In this document: positions 51,941-60,389 of the stretch, piece after piece
How positions within the stretch are numbered: the stretch's first letter is position 1
Layout: every line of letters begins with the position of its first letter
Source: Erythrobacter sp. KY5
GTDB lineage: Bacteria; Pseudomonadota; Alphaproteobacteria; Sphingomonadales; Sphingomonadaceae
Direction: 5' to 3'
Length of the DNA stretch: 64,000 nt
NCBI RefSeq assembly: GCF_003264115.1
Contig: NZ_CP021912.1
Location: 2,091,001 to 2,155,000, forward strand
Translations under genes and position numbers: made by a program
The notes under the pieces: model-generated
What the model saw: only the letters and a program-made list of their open reading frames with translations
Database searches by the model: none
What the model was told of the DNA's origin: nothing

Positions 51941-52716
51941 TGCTGGTCGATAGCCACTGCCATCTCGAATATAAGGGACTGGTGGAGGACCAATCAGGCG
52001 TCCTTTCGCGCGCCCGTGACGCAGGAGTTGGGGCCTTCCTCAACATCTCCACCAAGCAGAGCGAATGGGAGCAGGTGGTCGGCACCGCCAATCGCGAAGC
52101 GGATGTCTATGCCAGCGTCGGCATCCATCCGCACGAAGCCGGCGGCCATGAAGACCTGGGGCGCGAGGTGCTGCTCAGGGCAACCGAGAACGCCAAGGTT
52201 ATCGGTATTGGAGAGACCGGCCTCGATTACTTCTACGAGCATTCGGATCGGCTGACGCAGGCGAAGCTCTTTCGAATGCATATCGACGTAGCGCGCGAAA
52301 CGGGGCTGCCGGTGATAATTCACACGCGCGATGCAGAAGAAGATACGCTCGAAATTCTGGAAGACGAGTTGGGGAAGGGGGCCTTTCCGGCGCTCATCCA
52401 CTGCTTCACGGCCTCATCCGAATTTGGGCGCAAAGTCCTCGAATTGGGGCTGACAATCTCACTTTCTGGAATTGTAACTTTCAAGAATGCCAAGGATTTG
52501 CAGGCCACAGCTCGCGAAGTTCCTGCAGATCGGCTGCTTGTAGAAACCGACAGCCCATTCCTCGCGCCAGTGCCAAATCGTGGCAAGACCTGTGAGCCTG
52601 CATTTGTGGCCGACACCGCGCGCTTTGTGGCTGATCTGCGCGGTGTTGAGGCTGCGGAATTGGCCGATCAGACAACTGCGAACTTTGTGAAGCTGTTCAG
52701 TAAGGCCGCTCTGTGA
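51940..52716 (+). CDS. tatD: TatD family metal-dependent hydrolase
   Basis: A 258-residue amidohydrolase-fold protein. The metal-binding HxH is in MLVDSHCHLEY. Further ligands are in GIGETGLDYFYEHSD, HTRDAEEDTLEIL, LIHCFTASSEFGRKVL and LLVETDSPFLAP. TatD enzymes are 3'-5' DNases or deacylases with RNA-related roles. The A of the ATG is the last base of the metG stop. The metG-tatD pairing is widespread. Confidence 0.95.
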   Translation: MLVDSHCHLEYKGLVEDQSGVLSRARDAGVGAFLNISTKQSEWEQVVGTANREADVYASVGIHPHEAGGHEDLGREVLLRATENAKVIGIGETGLDYFYEHSDRLTQAKLFRMHIDVARETGLPVIIHTRDAEEDTLEILEDELGKGAFPALIHCFTASSEFGRKVLELGLTISLSGIVTFKNAKDLQATAREVPADRLLVETDSPFLAPVPNRGKTCEPAFVADTARFVADLRGVEAAELADQTTANFVKLFSKAAL

Positions 52717-52726
52717 GGCAGCTGAA

Positions 52727-53509
52727 GTGAAGTTTGTAATGCTCGGCTCAGGCACGTCCACCGGCGTTCCGCGTATCGGCGGAGAGGATGGCGAGGGCGA
52801 CTGGGGTGACTGCGATCCTTCCGAGCCGCGCAATCGACGCACACGTGTATCAATATTGGTCGAGAGTGATGAAGGTCGGCGCTTGTTGATCGACACGTCG
52901 TCCGACTGTCGCGCGCAGCTTCTTGCGAACCGTATTAACAAGATCGATGCGGTCTTCTGGACTCACGACCATGCAGATCACTGCCATGGTATCGACGATC
53001 TTCGCGTTCTCAGATATGGCCGCGGCGGCCCGATACCGGCCTATGCGAGTACCGAAACCGTCAGACGCCTGCGCCAGCGCTTTGGGTATGTTTTCGCCGG
53101 CCAGGATGGTTACCCGACGATATGTTCGCTCGAGACACTCGAGCGCCTGCGGATTGTTGCTGGCTTCGGAGTCGAGTGGTGCCAGATGGAACACGGACCG
53201 GGAGAAACTACCGGATACAGGTTCGAAGCTGACGGTAAATCAGTCGCTTATGCGACGGACTTCAGTTCAATTTCAGAAGAGATGGTGGATCTCTTCAGCG
53301 GCGTCGACATACTCGTTAGCGATTGCCTTCGCCGTGAACCTCATCCTACGCATGCGCACCTTGCCATGGCGATCGAGCTGGCTGAGCGTACAGGCGCAGG
53401 AAAGCTTGTGCTAAGCCATCTCGACAAGAGCATGGACTATCAGACATTGGTGGACGAGGTGCCCGATGGCGTGGTCGTCGGCTTTGACGGATTGGAGATG
53501 ACGGCATGA
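52727..53509 (+). CDS. MBL-fold metallo-hydrolase (PhnP-like)
   Basis: A 260-residue metallo-beta-lactamase fold protein. The metal motif THDHADHCHGIDDLR is intact, with KLVLSHLDKSMD and the Asp in YATDFSSISEEMVDL giving further ligands. A loop near residues 20-35 is Asp-rich with one Cys (GDWGDCDPSEP), as in PhnP-type cyclic phosphodiesterases that bind a structural metal. Here it probably acts on a phosphodiester. The GTG at 52727 is preceded by GAGG at good spacing and fits the family start. It is coupled to a small membrane protein by ATGA. Confidence 0.9.
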   Translation: MKFVMLGSGTSTGVPRIGGEDGEGDWGDCDPSEPRNRRTRVSILVESDEGRRLLIDTSSDCRAQLLANRINKIDAVFWTHDHADHCHGIDDLRVLRYGRGGPIPAYASTETVRRLRQRFGYVFAGQDGYPTICSLETLERLRIVAGFGVEWCQMEHGPGETTGYRFEADGKSVAYATDFSSISEEMVDLFSGVDILVSDCLRREPHPTHAHLAMAIELAERTGAGKLVLSHLDKSMDYQTLVDEVPDGVVVGFDGLEMTA

Positions 53510-53688
53510 GCGAAGGTTCAATAATCTCAATTGTTGCTCTGCTCGGATGGCTCATCCTAGCAGGAAGCGCGATTGCAAGCTTCAGGCTCGGCTGGGGGAA
53601 GATAGCTCAATTGGCTCTGGTCTGGCTTGCGATTTTTGCCGGGCTGTTCGTAGCGGCCGATCTGTTGGGCGCGCGATTGCCCACATGA
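53506..53688 (+). CDS. Small two-helix membrane protein
   Basis: A 60-residue protein of two hydrophobic helices (IISIVALLGWLILAGSAIA and IAQLALVWLAIFAGLFVAAD) with a short basic turn (SFRLGWGK). The ATG overlaps the stop of the MBL-fold gene (ATGA). The pattern resembles the N-terminal membrane region of sphingomonad TIGR02281-type proteins, but with no attached protease domain. Role unknown. Confidence 0.65.
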   Translation: MSEGSIISIVALLGWLILAGSAIASFRLGWGKIAQLALVWLAIFAGLFVAADLLGARLPT

Positions 53689-53708
53689 CGATCCAATCTA
53701 TATTTAAC

Positions 53709-53722
53709 ATAATATATATTAT
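53709..53722. promoter_or_regulatory. AT-rich palindrome before mazG
   Basis: ATAATATATATTAT is a perfect 14-base palindrome within an A/T-rich stretch of about 35 bases (53697-53731) in otherwise GC-rich DNA, 27 bases before the mazG ATG. It may be a mazG promoter, a protein-bound bend or a melting region. Evidence is base composition and symmetry only. Confidence 0.45.
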
Positions 53723-53749
53723 CAATCTGACAGCGAGGCCAATCGTCCT

Positions 53750-54535
53750 ATGACAACGGCCCCCCATTCATCGCAACTTGAGCGCCTTCTTGCGATCATG
53801 GCTCGCCTGCGTGATCCAGATGGCGGTTGCGAATGGGATCTTGCACAAAACTTCGAGAGCATCGCACCGTACACGATTGAAGAAGCCTATGAGGTAGCCG
53901 ACGCGATTGAACGCGCAGACATGGAGGACCTCAAGGGAGAACTCGGCGACTTGTTGCTTCAGGTCGTGTTTCACGCTCGAATGGCCGAGGAAGCCGGACA
54001 CTTTGCTTTCGAAGACGTCGCTCGCGCCATCAGCGACAAGATGGAAGCCCGCCATCCGCACATCTTCGGAGAGGAAGGCGGAACAATGACATCCGCGCGT
54101 TGGGAGGACCTGAAAGCGGCCGAACGCGAAGATGTCGGTATGCAAAGCGCCATGGACGGAGTGGCAAAGGCGCTTCCAGCGCTGCTTCGAAGCGAGAAAC
54201 TGCAAAAACGCGCAGCCCGCGTGGGGTTTGAATGGCACGACCTGAAAGGACCGCGTGACAAGCTCGATGAAGAGCTTCAGGAACTGGACGAAGCCAGTGA
54301 AGAGGAGCGCCTGGTCGAAGCCGGCGATGTTCTGTTCGTCGCGGTAAACATAATCCGTCGATACGGCGTCGATGCAGAGGCTGCGCTTAAGGCATCCAAT
54401 GCAAAGTTTGAACGCCGTTTCCGGGCGATGGAGAAACTTGCTTCCGCAGATGGTTTGGCATTCGATCGACTCCCGCTCGACGAGCAGGAAGCCTATTGGC
54501 AGAAGATAAAATCCGCTGAAAACTCAGAGCTATAA
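53750..54535 (+). CDS. mazG: Nucleoside triphosphate pyrophosphohydrolase MazG
   Basis: A 261-residue all-alpha pyrophosphatase that hydrolyses nucleoside triphosphates to monophosphates and lowers (p)ppGpp signalling in E. coli. Two MazG domains are visible. The N-terminal one has TIEEAYEVADAIERAD and LKGELGDLLLQVVFHARM with the EExxE...ExxD pattern. The C-terminal one has LDEELQELDEASEEERL and EAGDVLFVAVNIIRRYG. The preceding spacer is AT-rich and contains a palindrome. It converges on hflX with a six-base overlap. Confidence 0.96.
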   Translation: MTTAPHSSQLERLLAIMARLRDPDGGCEWDLAQNFESIAPYTIEEAYEVADAIERADMEDLKGELGDLLLQVVFHARMAEEAGHFAFEDVARAISDKMEARHPHIFGEEGGTMTSARWEDLKAAEREDVGMQSAMDGVAKALPALLRSEKLQKRAARVGFEWHDLKGPRDKLDEELQELDEASEEERLVEAGDVLFVAVNIIRRYGVDAEAALKASNAKFERRFRAMEKLASADGLAFDRLPLDEQEAYWQKIKSAENSEL

Positions 54536-55828
54536 AGAGGCGTACTGACCCAATTCCTTAGGATTGAGCCTAACGATCAACCGGCGTTCCGCACCGTGCT
54601 CCCCTTCCCCGGCATCCGCATCTTCAAGGACCTCGCCGTGTGCATGCAACCATGCGAGGCGCTTGCCATCGGATGCTGGCAACGTGACCGTCACTTCCTT
54701 CGCGGAAGAAGTGAGCATGTCAGCGATCTTGTTTTCGAAAGCCTCGACACCTTCACCGCTATATGCGGAAAGCAGTACGGCGTCCTGACCTGATGCTGCC
54801 TCGCGGAGTTCGTTGAGCGCATCCTCGGAGAGCAAGTCTGCCTTGTTCCATACTTCGAGGATGGGGATCTCGCTCGTTCCAGTCTCTGCGTCTACGACAC
54901 CGAGGTCTGCAAGGACCTCCATCACCTGCTTCTTCTGAGCGGAATGTGCCGGGTTCGCCATGTCGCGGACGTGGCAGATGATGTCTGCACCGGTGACTTC
55001 TTCCAGCGTCGCACGAAAGGCAGCAACCAGCTGCGTTGGAAGGTCGGAGATAAATCCGACCGTATCGGACAAGATCGCCTTTTCCACTCCGGGCAGACTG
55101 ATCGCCCGCATCGTGGGATCTAGCGTCGCGAAAAGCAGGTCTTCAGCCATTACATCTGCGCCGGTGAGGCGATTGAAAAGGGTCGACTTTCCAGCGTTAG
55201 TATATCCGACAAGCGCGATCACTGGCCAGGGTGCCCTTCCCCGCCTTTCTCGGTGTAGGGTGCGGGTTTTGCGCACCTGTTCAAGCTCTCGCCGCAAACG
55301 TCCCATCCGTTGTCGGATCATCCGGCGGTCAGCCTCGATCTGCGTTTCACCGGGACCGCCCAGAAACCCGAAGCCACCGCGCTGCCGCTCAAGGTGAGTC
55401 CAGCTGCGAACGAGGCGGCTTTGCTGGTAATCGAGGTGGGCAAGCTCAACCTGGAGCCGCCCCTCGGCCGTTGCGGCGCGTTCCCCGAAGATTTCAAGGA
55501 TCAGGCCGGTTCGATCGATAACCTTGCGCTTGAGCTTGTCCTCGAGGTTGCGCTGCTGGATTGGCGTCAGCGCGCCATCTACGATGACAAGTTCACATTC
55601 GTGCTGTTCACACAGGATCTTGATGTTTTCGACCTGACCGGAACCGAACAATGTGTTCGGCTGCATCTGGCGCACGGGCAGGATTTCAGAATGCTCGATC
55701 ACAACGCCGATTGCGAGCGCCAGACCTTCCGCTTCCGCCAGACGCTCGGCGGCATCGAGATCATAGCTCAAGCGCCTTATATCCGGGCAAAGCACAAGGG
55801 CCCGCGCACCGCGGGTGACCTCATCCAT
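54530..55828 (-). CDS. hflX: GTPase HflX
   Basis: A 432-residue ribosome-associated GTPase. The N-terminal HflX domain includes GSGQVENIKILCEQHEC and PIQQRNLEDKLKRKVIDRTGLIL. A coiled linker follows (ETQIEADRRMIRQRMGRLRRELE). The G domain has G1 ALVGYTNAGKSTLFN, G2 FATLDPTMRAISL, G3 ILSDTVGFISDLP and G4 WNKADLL. HflX splits stalled 70S ribosomes under stress. The ATG at 55828 has no ribosome-binding site; a CTG at 55849 overlapping the hfq stop (CTGA) would add seven residues. It lies directly after hfq. Confidence 0.93.
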   Translation of the reverse strand: MDEVTRGARALVLCPDIRRLSYDLDAAERLAEAEGLALAIGVVIEHSEILPVRQMQPNTLFGSGQVENIKILCEQHECELVIVDGALTPIQQRNLEDKLKRKVIDRTGLILEIFGERAATAEGRLQVELAHLDYQQSRLVRSWTHLERQRGGFGFLGGPGETQIEADRRMIRQRMGRLRRELEQVRKTRTLHRERRGRAPWPVIALVGYTNAGKSTLFNRLTGADVMAEDLLFATLDPTMRAISLPGVEKAILSDTVGFISDLPTQLVAAFRATLEEVTGADIICHVRDMANPAHSAQKKQVMEVLADLGVVDAETGTSEIPILEVWNKADLLSEDALNELREAASGQDAVLLSAYSGEGVEAFENKIADMLTSSAKEVTVTLPASDGKRLAWLHAHGEVLEDADAGEGEHGAERRLIVRLNPKELGQYASL

Positions 55829-55845
55829 CAGATCATCGTCGAAGC

Positions 55846-56424
55846 TCAGTAATCGTCCCCGTATTCGTCATCCTCATCCGCATCATCGGAAAGGTCGACA
55901 GGGCTGGCAGGCTGAATGGTCGAAACCGCGTGTTTATAGGCGAGTTGAACCGCCCCTTCCCTCTCCAGAAGCATGCAGAAGAGGTCATATGCCGCGATCC
56001 GACCCTGAAGCATCACCCCATTGACGAGAAACATCGTCACCTGGACGCCAGCATCGCTGACCCGGCTGAGGAACACATCCTGCAACATGCGCTGCTTGCC
56101 GCTGGCGCCGCGATTGCTGAACTGTTCGGCATCGACGTCGCCCGATGGCATGATCGTGGAGATGGCATGCTTGTACACGAGTTGAGATTGACCATCGCGG
56201 CGCAGAAGGATCGAAAAATTATCGAACCAAGTGACAATCCCTTGAAGTTTAACGCCTTTTACAAGGAACATCGTTACTGGCGTCTTGTTCTTGCGAAGCA
56301 AGTTGAGGAAGCCGTCCTGTAAATTGCCCTGACGTGACGAGCCACCAGTCGGACGGGACTGATTCTCGCTGGTTTCGGAAGGTCTCGCAAAAGGGCGCGG
56401 AGAGAGGGTTCGCCCGGTGGACAT
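55846..56424 (-). CDS. hfq: RNA chaperone Hfq with two Sm domains
   Basis: A 192-residue protein, more than twice the usual 75-100. Sm domain 1 (about 34-94) reads [42 protein letters not shown] and [11 protein letters not shown]. Sm domain 2 (about 112-173) reads [42 protein letters not shown] and [11 protein letters not shown]. Both keep the Q/D of the LQD start and the YKH of the proximal pore. The basic rim patch (LLRKNK) is present only in domain 1; domain 2 has RVSDAG. The tail is acidic. A trimer of double domains could replace the normal hexamer. It is followed by hflX. Confidence 0.95.
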   Translation of the reverse strand: MSTGRTLSPRPFARPSETSENQSRPTGGSSRQGNLQDGFLNLLRKNKTPVTMFLVKGVKLQGIVTWFDNFSILLRRDGQSQLVYKHAISTIMPSGDVDAEQFSNRGASGKQRMLQDVFLSRVSDAGVQVTMFLVNGVMLQGRIAAYDLFCMLLEREGAVQLAYKHAVSTIQPASPVDLSDDADEDDEYGDDY

Positions 56425-56519
56425 GTTATGCTCCTGTTGTTGGCGGCCGTTTATTCGGTCCGCATAACGCCGCTAGTCCCCCCGGACTGTTGTACAGCTC
56501 ACCTGTTATAATGGCGATT

Positions 56520-56531
56520 GCAATGCATTGC
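56520..56531. promoter_or_regulatory. Palindrome in the ntrX-hfq spacer
   Basis: GCAATGCATTGC is a perfect 12-base palindrome in the 168-base gap between ntrX and hfq. On the minus strand a TATAAC -10-like box lies nearby, about 85 bases before the hfq ATG. It could be part of an independent hfq promoter or an operator. Support is symmetry only. Confidence 0.35.
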
Positions 56532-56592
56532 CGCAATGAGATATTTCATCTCATCGAAAATCTAGCATTTCGCCAGAGCGTTGCGCCTTGCT

Positions 56593-57981
56593 CTACCCCT
56601 TGCGCTCAGCATCGCGCCGGTCTGCCATACCGAGCAGTTTGAGCTTGCGGTGAAGTGCCGATCTTTCCATCCCGATGAAGGTCGCCGTCTTCGAGATATT
56701 TCCCGAAAAGCGGCGTATCTGGATGGCGAGATATTCTCGTTCGAAGGTTTCGCGTGCCTCGCGCAGCGGTACACCCATCATGGTGGACAGCCCCGGACCT
56801 GATCCTGCAAGCCTTCCGCCTGTGATTTCACCGGGAAGCATATCGGTTTCGACTACGGTGAGACGCTCTCGCGGCGTCATGATGATCGTGCGCTCAACCA
56901 CATTACGCAGCTGGCGCACGTTTCCCGGCCAGTCATAGGCCTGAAGCGCGGCCATGGCCTCTTCGCTGATCTCCGGCGGAGGAAGGCCTTGATCGGTCGA
57001 ATAGCGGGTGAAGAAATGCTCAGCGAGCGCAGGGATATCATCACGCCGGTCGGCAAGCGAAGGGATCGAAACAGGGACAACGTTAAGGCGATAGAACAAA
57101 TCTTCGCGGAAACGTTTCTCCTCCATCTCGACGGCAAGATCGCGCGTGGTCGACGAAACGACCCGGACATCGACACCGATCTGACGCGTACCGCCAACCC
57201 GCACGAAACTTTGCTCGGTGAGAACGCGCAAAATTCTGGCCTGCGTTGAAAGCGGCATGTCCGCGACCTCGTCGAGGTACAACGTGCCGCCATCGGCCAT
57301 TTCGAGCAGGCCAGGCCGAACCTGTTTCCCGTCCGATTCCTCTCCGAACAGCTCCTGTTCGAACCTCTCTGGCGTTATCCGCGCTGAATTCACCAGCACG
57401 AATGCGTCGTCCGAACGGCTGCTCCAGGCATGAAGCATGCGCGCAGCCACTTCCTTACCTGCCCCCGCAGGGCCGGTGATCAGCACGCGGCTGCCCGTGT
57501 TGGCCACGCGTTTGAGTGTTGCCCGAACGGCGTTGATGGCGCTCGAATTGCCGGTGAAGTCCGTACCGCCCCAGCTTGCATCGCGCAGATTGGTGTTTTC
57601 ACGGCGCAAACGCTCGGTCTCGGTGGCCCGCTCGACCAAGAGAAGCAGGCGTTCGGCTTCGAACGGCTTTTCGATGAAATCCATCGCCCCACGCCCGACA
57701 GCCGAAACCGCCGTGTCGATGTTACCGTGCCCAGAGAATATGATTACTGGCAGGTCAGGTTCACGCTGCTTGATCGCATCGAGCGTTTCAAGGCCGTCCA
57801 TCTCGCTTCCATGCAACCAGACATCGAGCAGAACGAGACTGGGTCGCCGCTCGTCAATCGCAGCAAGCGCGCTGGTCGAATCCGCAGCGGTTCGACATTC
57901 GTACCCTTCATCGCCGAGCACTCCGGCAACCAGGTCGCGAATATCGCGTTCATCATCGACAATCAGGATATCGAGCGACAT
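56593..57981 (-). CDS. ntrX: Response regulator NtrX
   Basis: A 462-residue NtrC-like regulator. The receiver domain has ILIVDDERDIRDLV and the phospho-Asp in SLVLLDVWLHGSEMDGL. The AAA+ domain has Walker A ITGPAGAGKEVAARML and Walker B GGTLYLDEVADMP. The usual GAFTGA loop that contacts sigma-54 is absent: LFGEESDGKQVRPGLLEM takes its place, as reported for several alphaproteobacterial NtrX proteins. The C-terminal Fis-type HTH is GNISKTATFIGMERSALHRKL. It is paired with the NtrY kinase upstream and probably controls respiratory or envelope genes without sigma-54. Confidence 0.94.
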   Translation of the reverse strand: MSLDILIVDDERDIRDLVAGVLGDEGYECRTAADSTSALAAIDERRPSLVLLDVWLHGSEMDGLETLDAIKQREPDLPVIIFSGHGNIDTAVSAVGRGAMDFIEKPFEAERLLLLVERATETERLRRENTNLRDASWGGTDFTGNSSAINAVRATLKRVANTGSRVLITGPAGAGKEVAARMLHAWSSRSDDAFVLVNSARITPERFEQELFGEESDGKQVRPGLLEMADGGTLYLDEVADMPLSTQARILRVLTEQSFVRVGGTRQIGVDVRVVSSTTRDLAVEMEEKRFREDLFYRLNVVPVSIPSLADRRDDIPALAEHFFTRYSTDQGLPPPEISEEAMAALQAYDWPGNVRQLRNVVERTIIMTPRERLTVVETDMLPGEITGGRLAGSGPGLSTMMGVPLREARETFEREYLAIQIRRFSGNISKTATFIGMERSALHRKLKLLGMADRRDAERKG

Positions 57982-58039
57982 GCGCTTCTCCTTACGGGGG
58001 TAGTCATCGGGGATTGGGGAACGGGAATAGCTGCAGGCA

Positions 58040-60319
58040 TCATGCGGCCTCGTTCACATCGGGGTCGGGATGGCGTGCAAAGCGCAAGGTGACGCGCGTG
58101 CCGCCATTCTCTCCACTCGCGAAACTCATGTCACCGCCATGTTCGTCGACGATCTTGTTGACGATGGCGAGGCCAAGGCCGGTGCCTTTTTCACGTGTGG
58201 TCACATAGGGTTCGACAATGCGATCACGGTCGGTAGGAAGGCCGATCCCGTTGTCTTCGACCGTAATCGACAACCAATCGCCTTCATCAGCCATGGTAAC
58301 GCCGATCCGGCCTGAGAAATCCTCGTCAGCATTCGACGCGCACGCTTCGACGGCCTCAACGGCGTTCTTGAGCACATTGGTCATGGCCTGGCCGAGCTGG
58401 TGCCGGTCGCACTGGATTTCACGCTCGCTGAGGTCGTCGGCGGAAACACCAAAGGCAATATCGGAATGTGCGACTTCCTGAAGGAAGACCGCTTGCCGTA
58501 CGAGGTCCAATGCGTCTTCGGACCGGAACACGGGTTTGGGCAGGCGCGCAAAGGAAGAAAACTCGTCGACCATCTTCCTGAGATCACCAACCTGTCGCAC
58601 GATCGTACTGGTCAACTCGTCGAACAGCTCTGCGTCGTCGCCCTCGACCTGTTTGCGATACCGGCGCTTGAGCCGCTCAGTGGCAAGCTGGATCGGGGTA
58701 AGCGGATTCTTGATCTCATGCGCAATCCGCCGCGCGACATCCGACCACGCCGCCTGTCTCTGGTCGATTAACTGGCGTGTAATATCTTCGAAGGTAATGA
58801 CGTGGCCGCTAGAACCCGGCGCAACTTTCACAGCGAGCGTCAGAAGGTCGGTGCCGCGCGGTTGCGTTACAATCGCCCTGCCCTTGCCCTCCCGAACCAT
58901 CTGATCGATTTCAGGTGAAAGCTCATTTAGCGATTTCCCGACAAGCGCCGCCGGACCTTCTTCAGTATCATCCGCATCGTGATCCGAAAGCAGACCATAA
59001 GCGGATTCGTTCATAAGCAGAACGCGGCCGTTGTCGTCGACCGAGATAACGCCAGCGGTCACCGATTCCAGCACAGCTTCCATAAATGCCCGCCGGTCGT
59101 CGATCTGCCGGTTTGCGCTTACCAATGCGTCGGTTTGCTTTTCGAGCTGCGCAGTCATCCGGTTGAAGGCACGGTTCAGGAGGCCGATCTCGTCCGCCCC
59201 GGTCCGTCCTTCGACGCGGAGCGCGAAGTTGCCCTGCCCCACCTTTCGCGCGGCTCCCACAAGGTCGGTCAACGGTTCCACCTGTCGGTCTGCAAAGCGG
59301 AGGGCGAACCATACTGCGATCCCAACCAGTAGAAGGCTCATCGCGACGAGCGCGATGTTAAAACGCAACTGGAGCGTGCGCGCATCGCTGGTGAGCGTAT
59401 CATACGCGGTCGAAATCGCTTGCGCGCGGGACCATGCGTTGAACATCGTCTCTTCGGTTGTTCGGGCGTTGTAGAGGTAGATCCCGGCCTCACGATCGAT
59501 CGGAGCGACCGCGGCTATTCGTTCAGCGCTCCCCTCGACGACTACCAACTCGCCTGTATCCAGCGTTGGCAGAGCCGCTTCGCTGAACACGCTGGGGTCA
59601 TTGCCTTCGACGACATTCAGAGCAGCAGCAGTGCGCAGCGAATCGTCGTCCATTCTTTGCAGGATCACGCTTTCGGAGATTTCGCGCGCCTGCATCTGGT
59701 AGAAATACAGTTCAGGAAAGTCGGGGTCCGGTATCGGCACGCGCAAAAGGATCTCACGCATGTCGGTTGCCATCGTGATCGTCTGCTGTTCGACGTCTCG
59801 CTGATTGGAATCGTAATAGCTTTGCGCGAGCTCGTTCGCATTTTCGAGCAAACCTCGCGACTCATCGGAGAACCAGAATGTCACGCCGGTCTGGAACAGG
59901 AATGCGGCAAACCCTGCCACCAGCAGCGTGGGAACGGCCGCCACCATCGAAAAGAAGAACACAAGCCGCACGTGTAGCCGCGCTGTGCTTCCTGCCGCGC
60001 GGCTCAATGCCATGCGGCGTCCGATCATGACCAACAGCGCCATCGCTGGCACCAGAACGGCGACAAGCAGCAAGGACACCTGGAGCGAAGGCAATCCGCC
60101 TGAGTCGGCAGGTTGGTTGGTGTATGCGAGATAGTTGGCGATGACCGCGATGATCAACGCGATGACGGCGAGCGCTTCCAACCAGCGAAATACGTTTGCT
60201 CGCCGGGAGCTCACCAGGAATTGACGCCACCACCGCGGGAACTGACGCGGTTGCGAACGGGAGGTAGCCCCTTCCGGCGCGTCGATCATATCGACAGAGT
60301 TGGCGACTGAGCCTTCCAT
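58040..60319 (-). CDS. ntrY: Sensor histidine kinase NtrY
   Basis: A 759-residue membrane kinase. At least four hydrophobic helices are seen, with a periplasmic region of about 170 residues between the FFFSMVAAVPTLLVAGFAAF and FNIALVAMSLLLVGIAVWFA helices. A HAMP domain follows (ADRQVEPLTDLVGAARKVGQG), then a PAS domain. The phosphoacceptor is in VARRIAHEIKNPLTPIQLAT, and the ATP-binding domain has VEDNGIGLPTDRDRIVEP and GTGLGLAIVNKIVDEHGG. It phosphorylates NtrX, encoded next. In alphaproteobacteria the pair senses redox or nitrogen status. Confidence 0.95.
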   Translation of the reverse strand: MEGSVANSVDMIDAPEGATSRSQPRQFPRWWRQFLVSSRRANVFRWLEALAVIALIIAVIANYLAYTNQPADSGGLPSLQVSLLLVAVLVPAMALLVMIGRRMALSRAAGSTARLHVRLVFFFSMVAAVPTLLVAGFAAFLFQTGVTFWFSDESRGLLENANELAQSYYDSNQRDVEQQTITMATDMREILLRVPIPDPDFPELYFYQMQAREISESVILQRMDDDSLRTAAALNVVEGNDPSVFSEAALPTLDTGELVVVEGSAERIAAVAPIDREAGIYLYNARTTEETMFNAWSRAQAISTAYDTLTSDARTLQLRFNIALVAMSLLLVGIAVWFALRFADRQVEPLTDLVGAARKVGQGNFALRVEGRTGADEIGLLNRAFNRMTAQLEKQTDALVSANRQIDDRRAFMEAVLESVTAGVISVDDNGRVLLMNESAYGLLSDHDADDTEEGPAALVGKSLNELSPEIDQMVREGKGRAIVTQPRGTDLLTLAVKVAPGSSGHVITFEDITRQLIDQRQAAWSDVARRIAHEIKNPLTPIQLATERLKRRYRKQVEGDDAELFDELTSTIVRQVGDLRKMVDEFSSFARLPKPVFRSEDALDLVRQAVFLQEVAHSDIAFGVSADDLSEREIQCDRHQLGQAMTNVLKNAVEAVEACASNADEDFSGRIGVTMADEGDWLSITVEDNGIGLPTDRDRIVEPYVTTREKGTGLGLAIVNKIVDEHGGDMSFASGENGGTRVTLRFARHPDPDVNEAA

Positions 60320-60330
60320 AGTTGCCCAGT

Positions 60331-60348
60331 TACAACGCTAGTGTTGTA
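60331..60348. promoter_or_regulatory. Inverted repeat just upstream of ntrY
   Basis: TACAAC and GTTGTA, separated by six bases, lie 12-29 bases before the ntrY ATG in the 70-base ntrC-ntrY gap. It could be an operator for separate control of ntrYX or simply a leader hairpin. It does not match the NtrC enhancer consensus. Confidence 0.35.
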
Positions 60349-60389
60349 TCTACGCAAGCCCAAAGTGACATTTAGGTCGCATAACTGCG

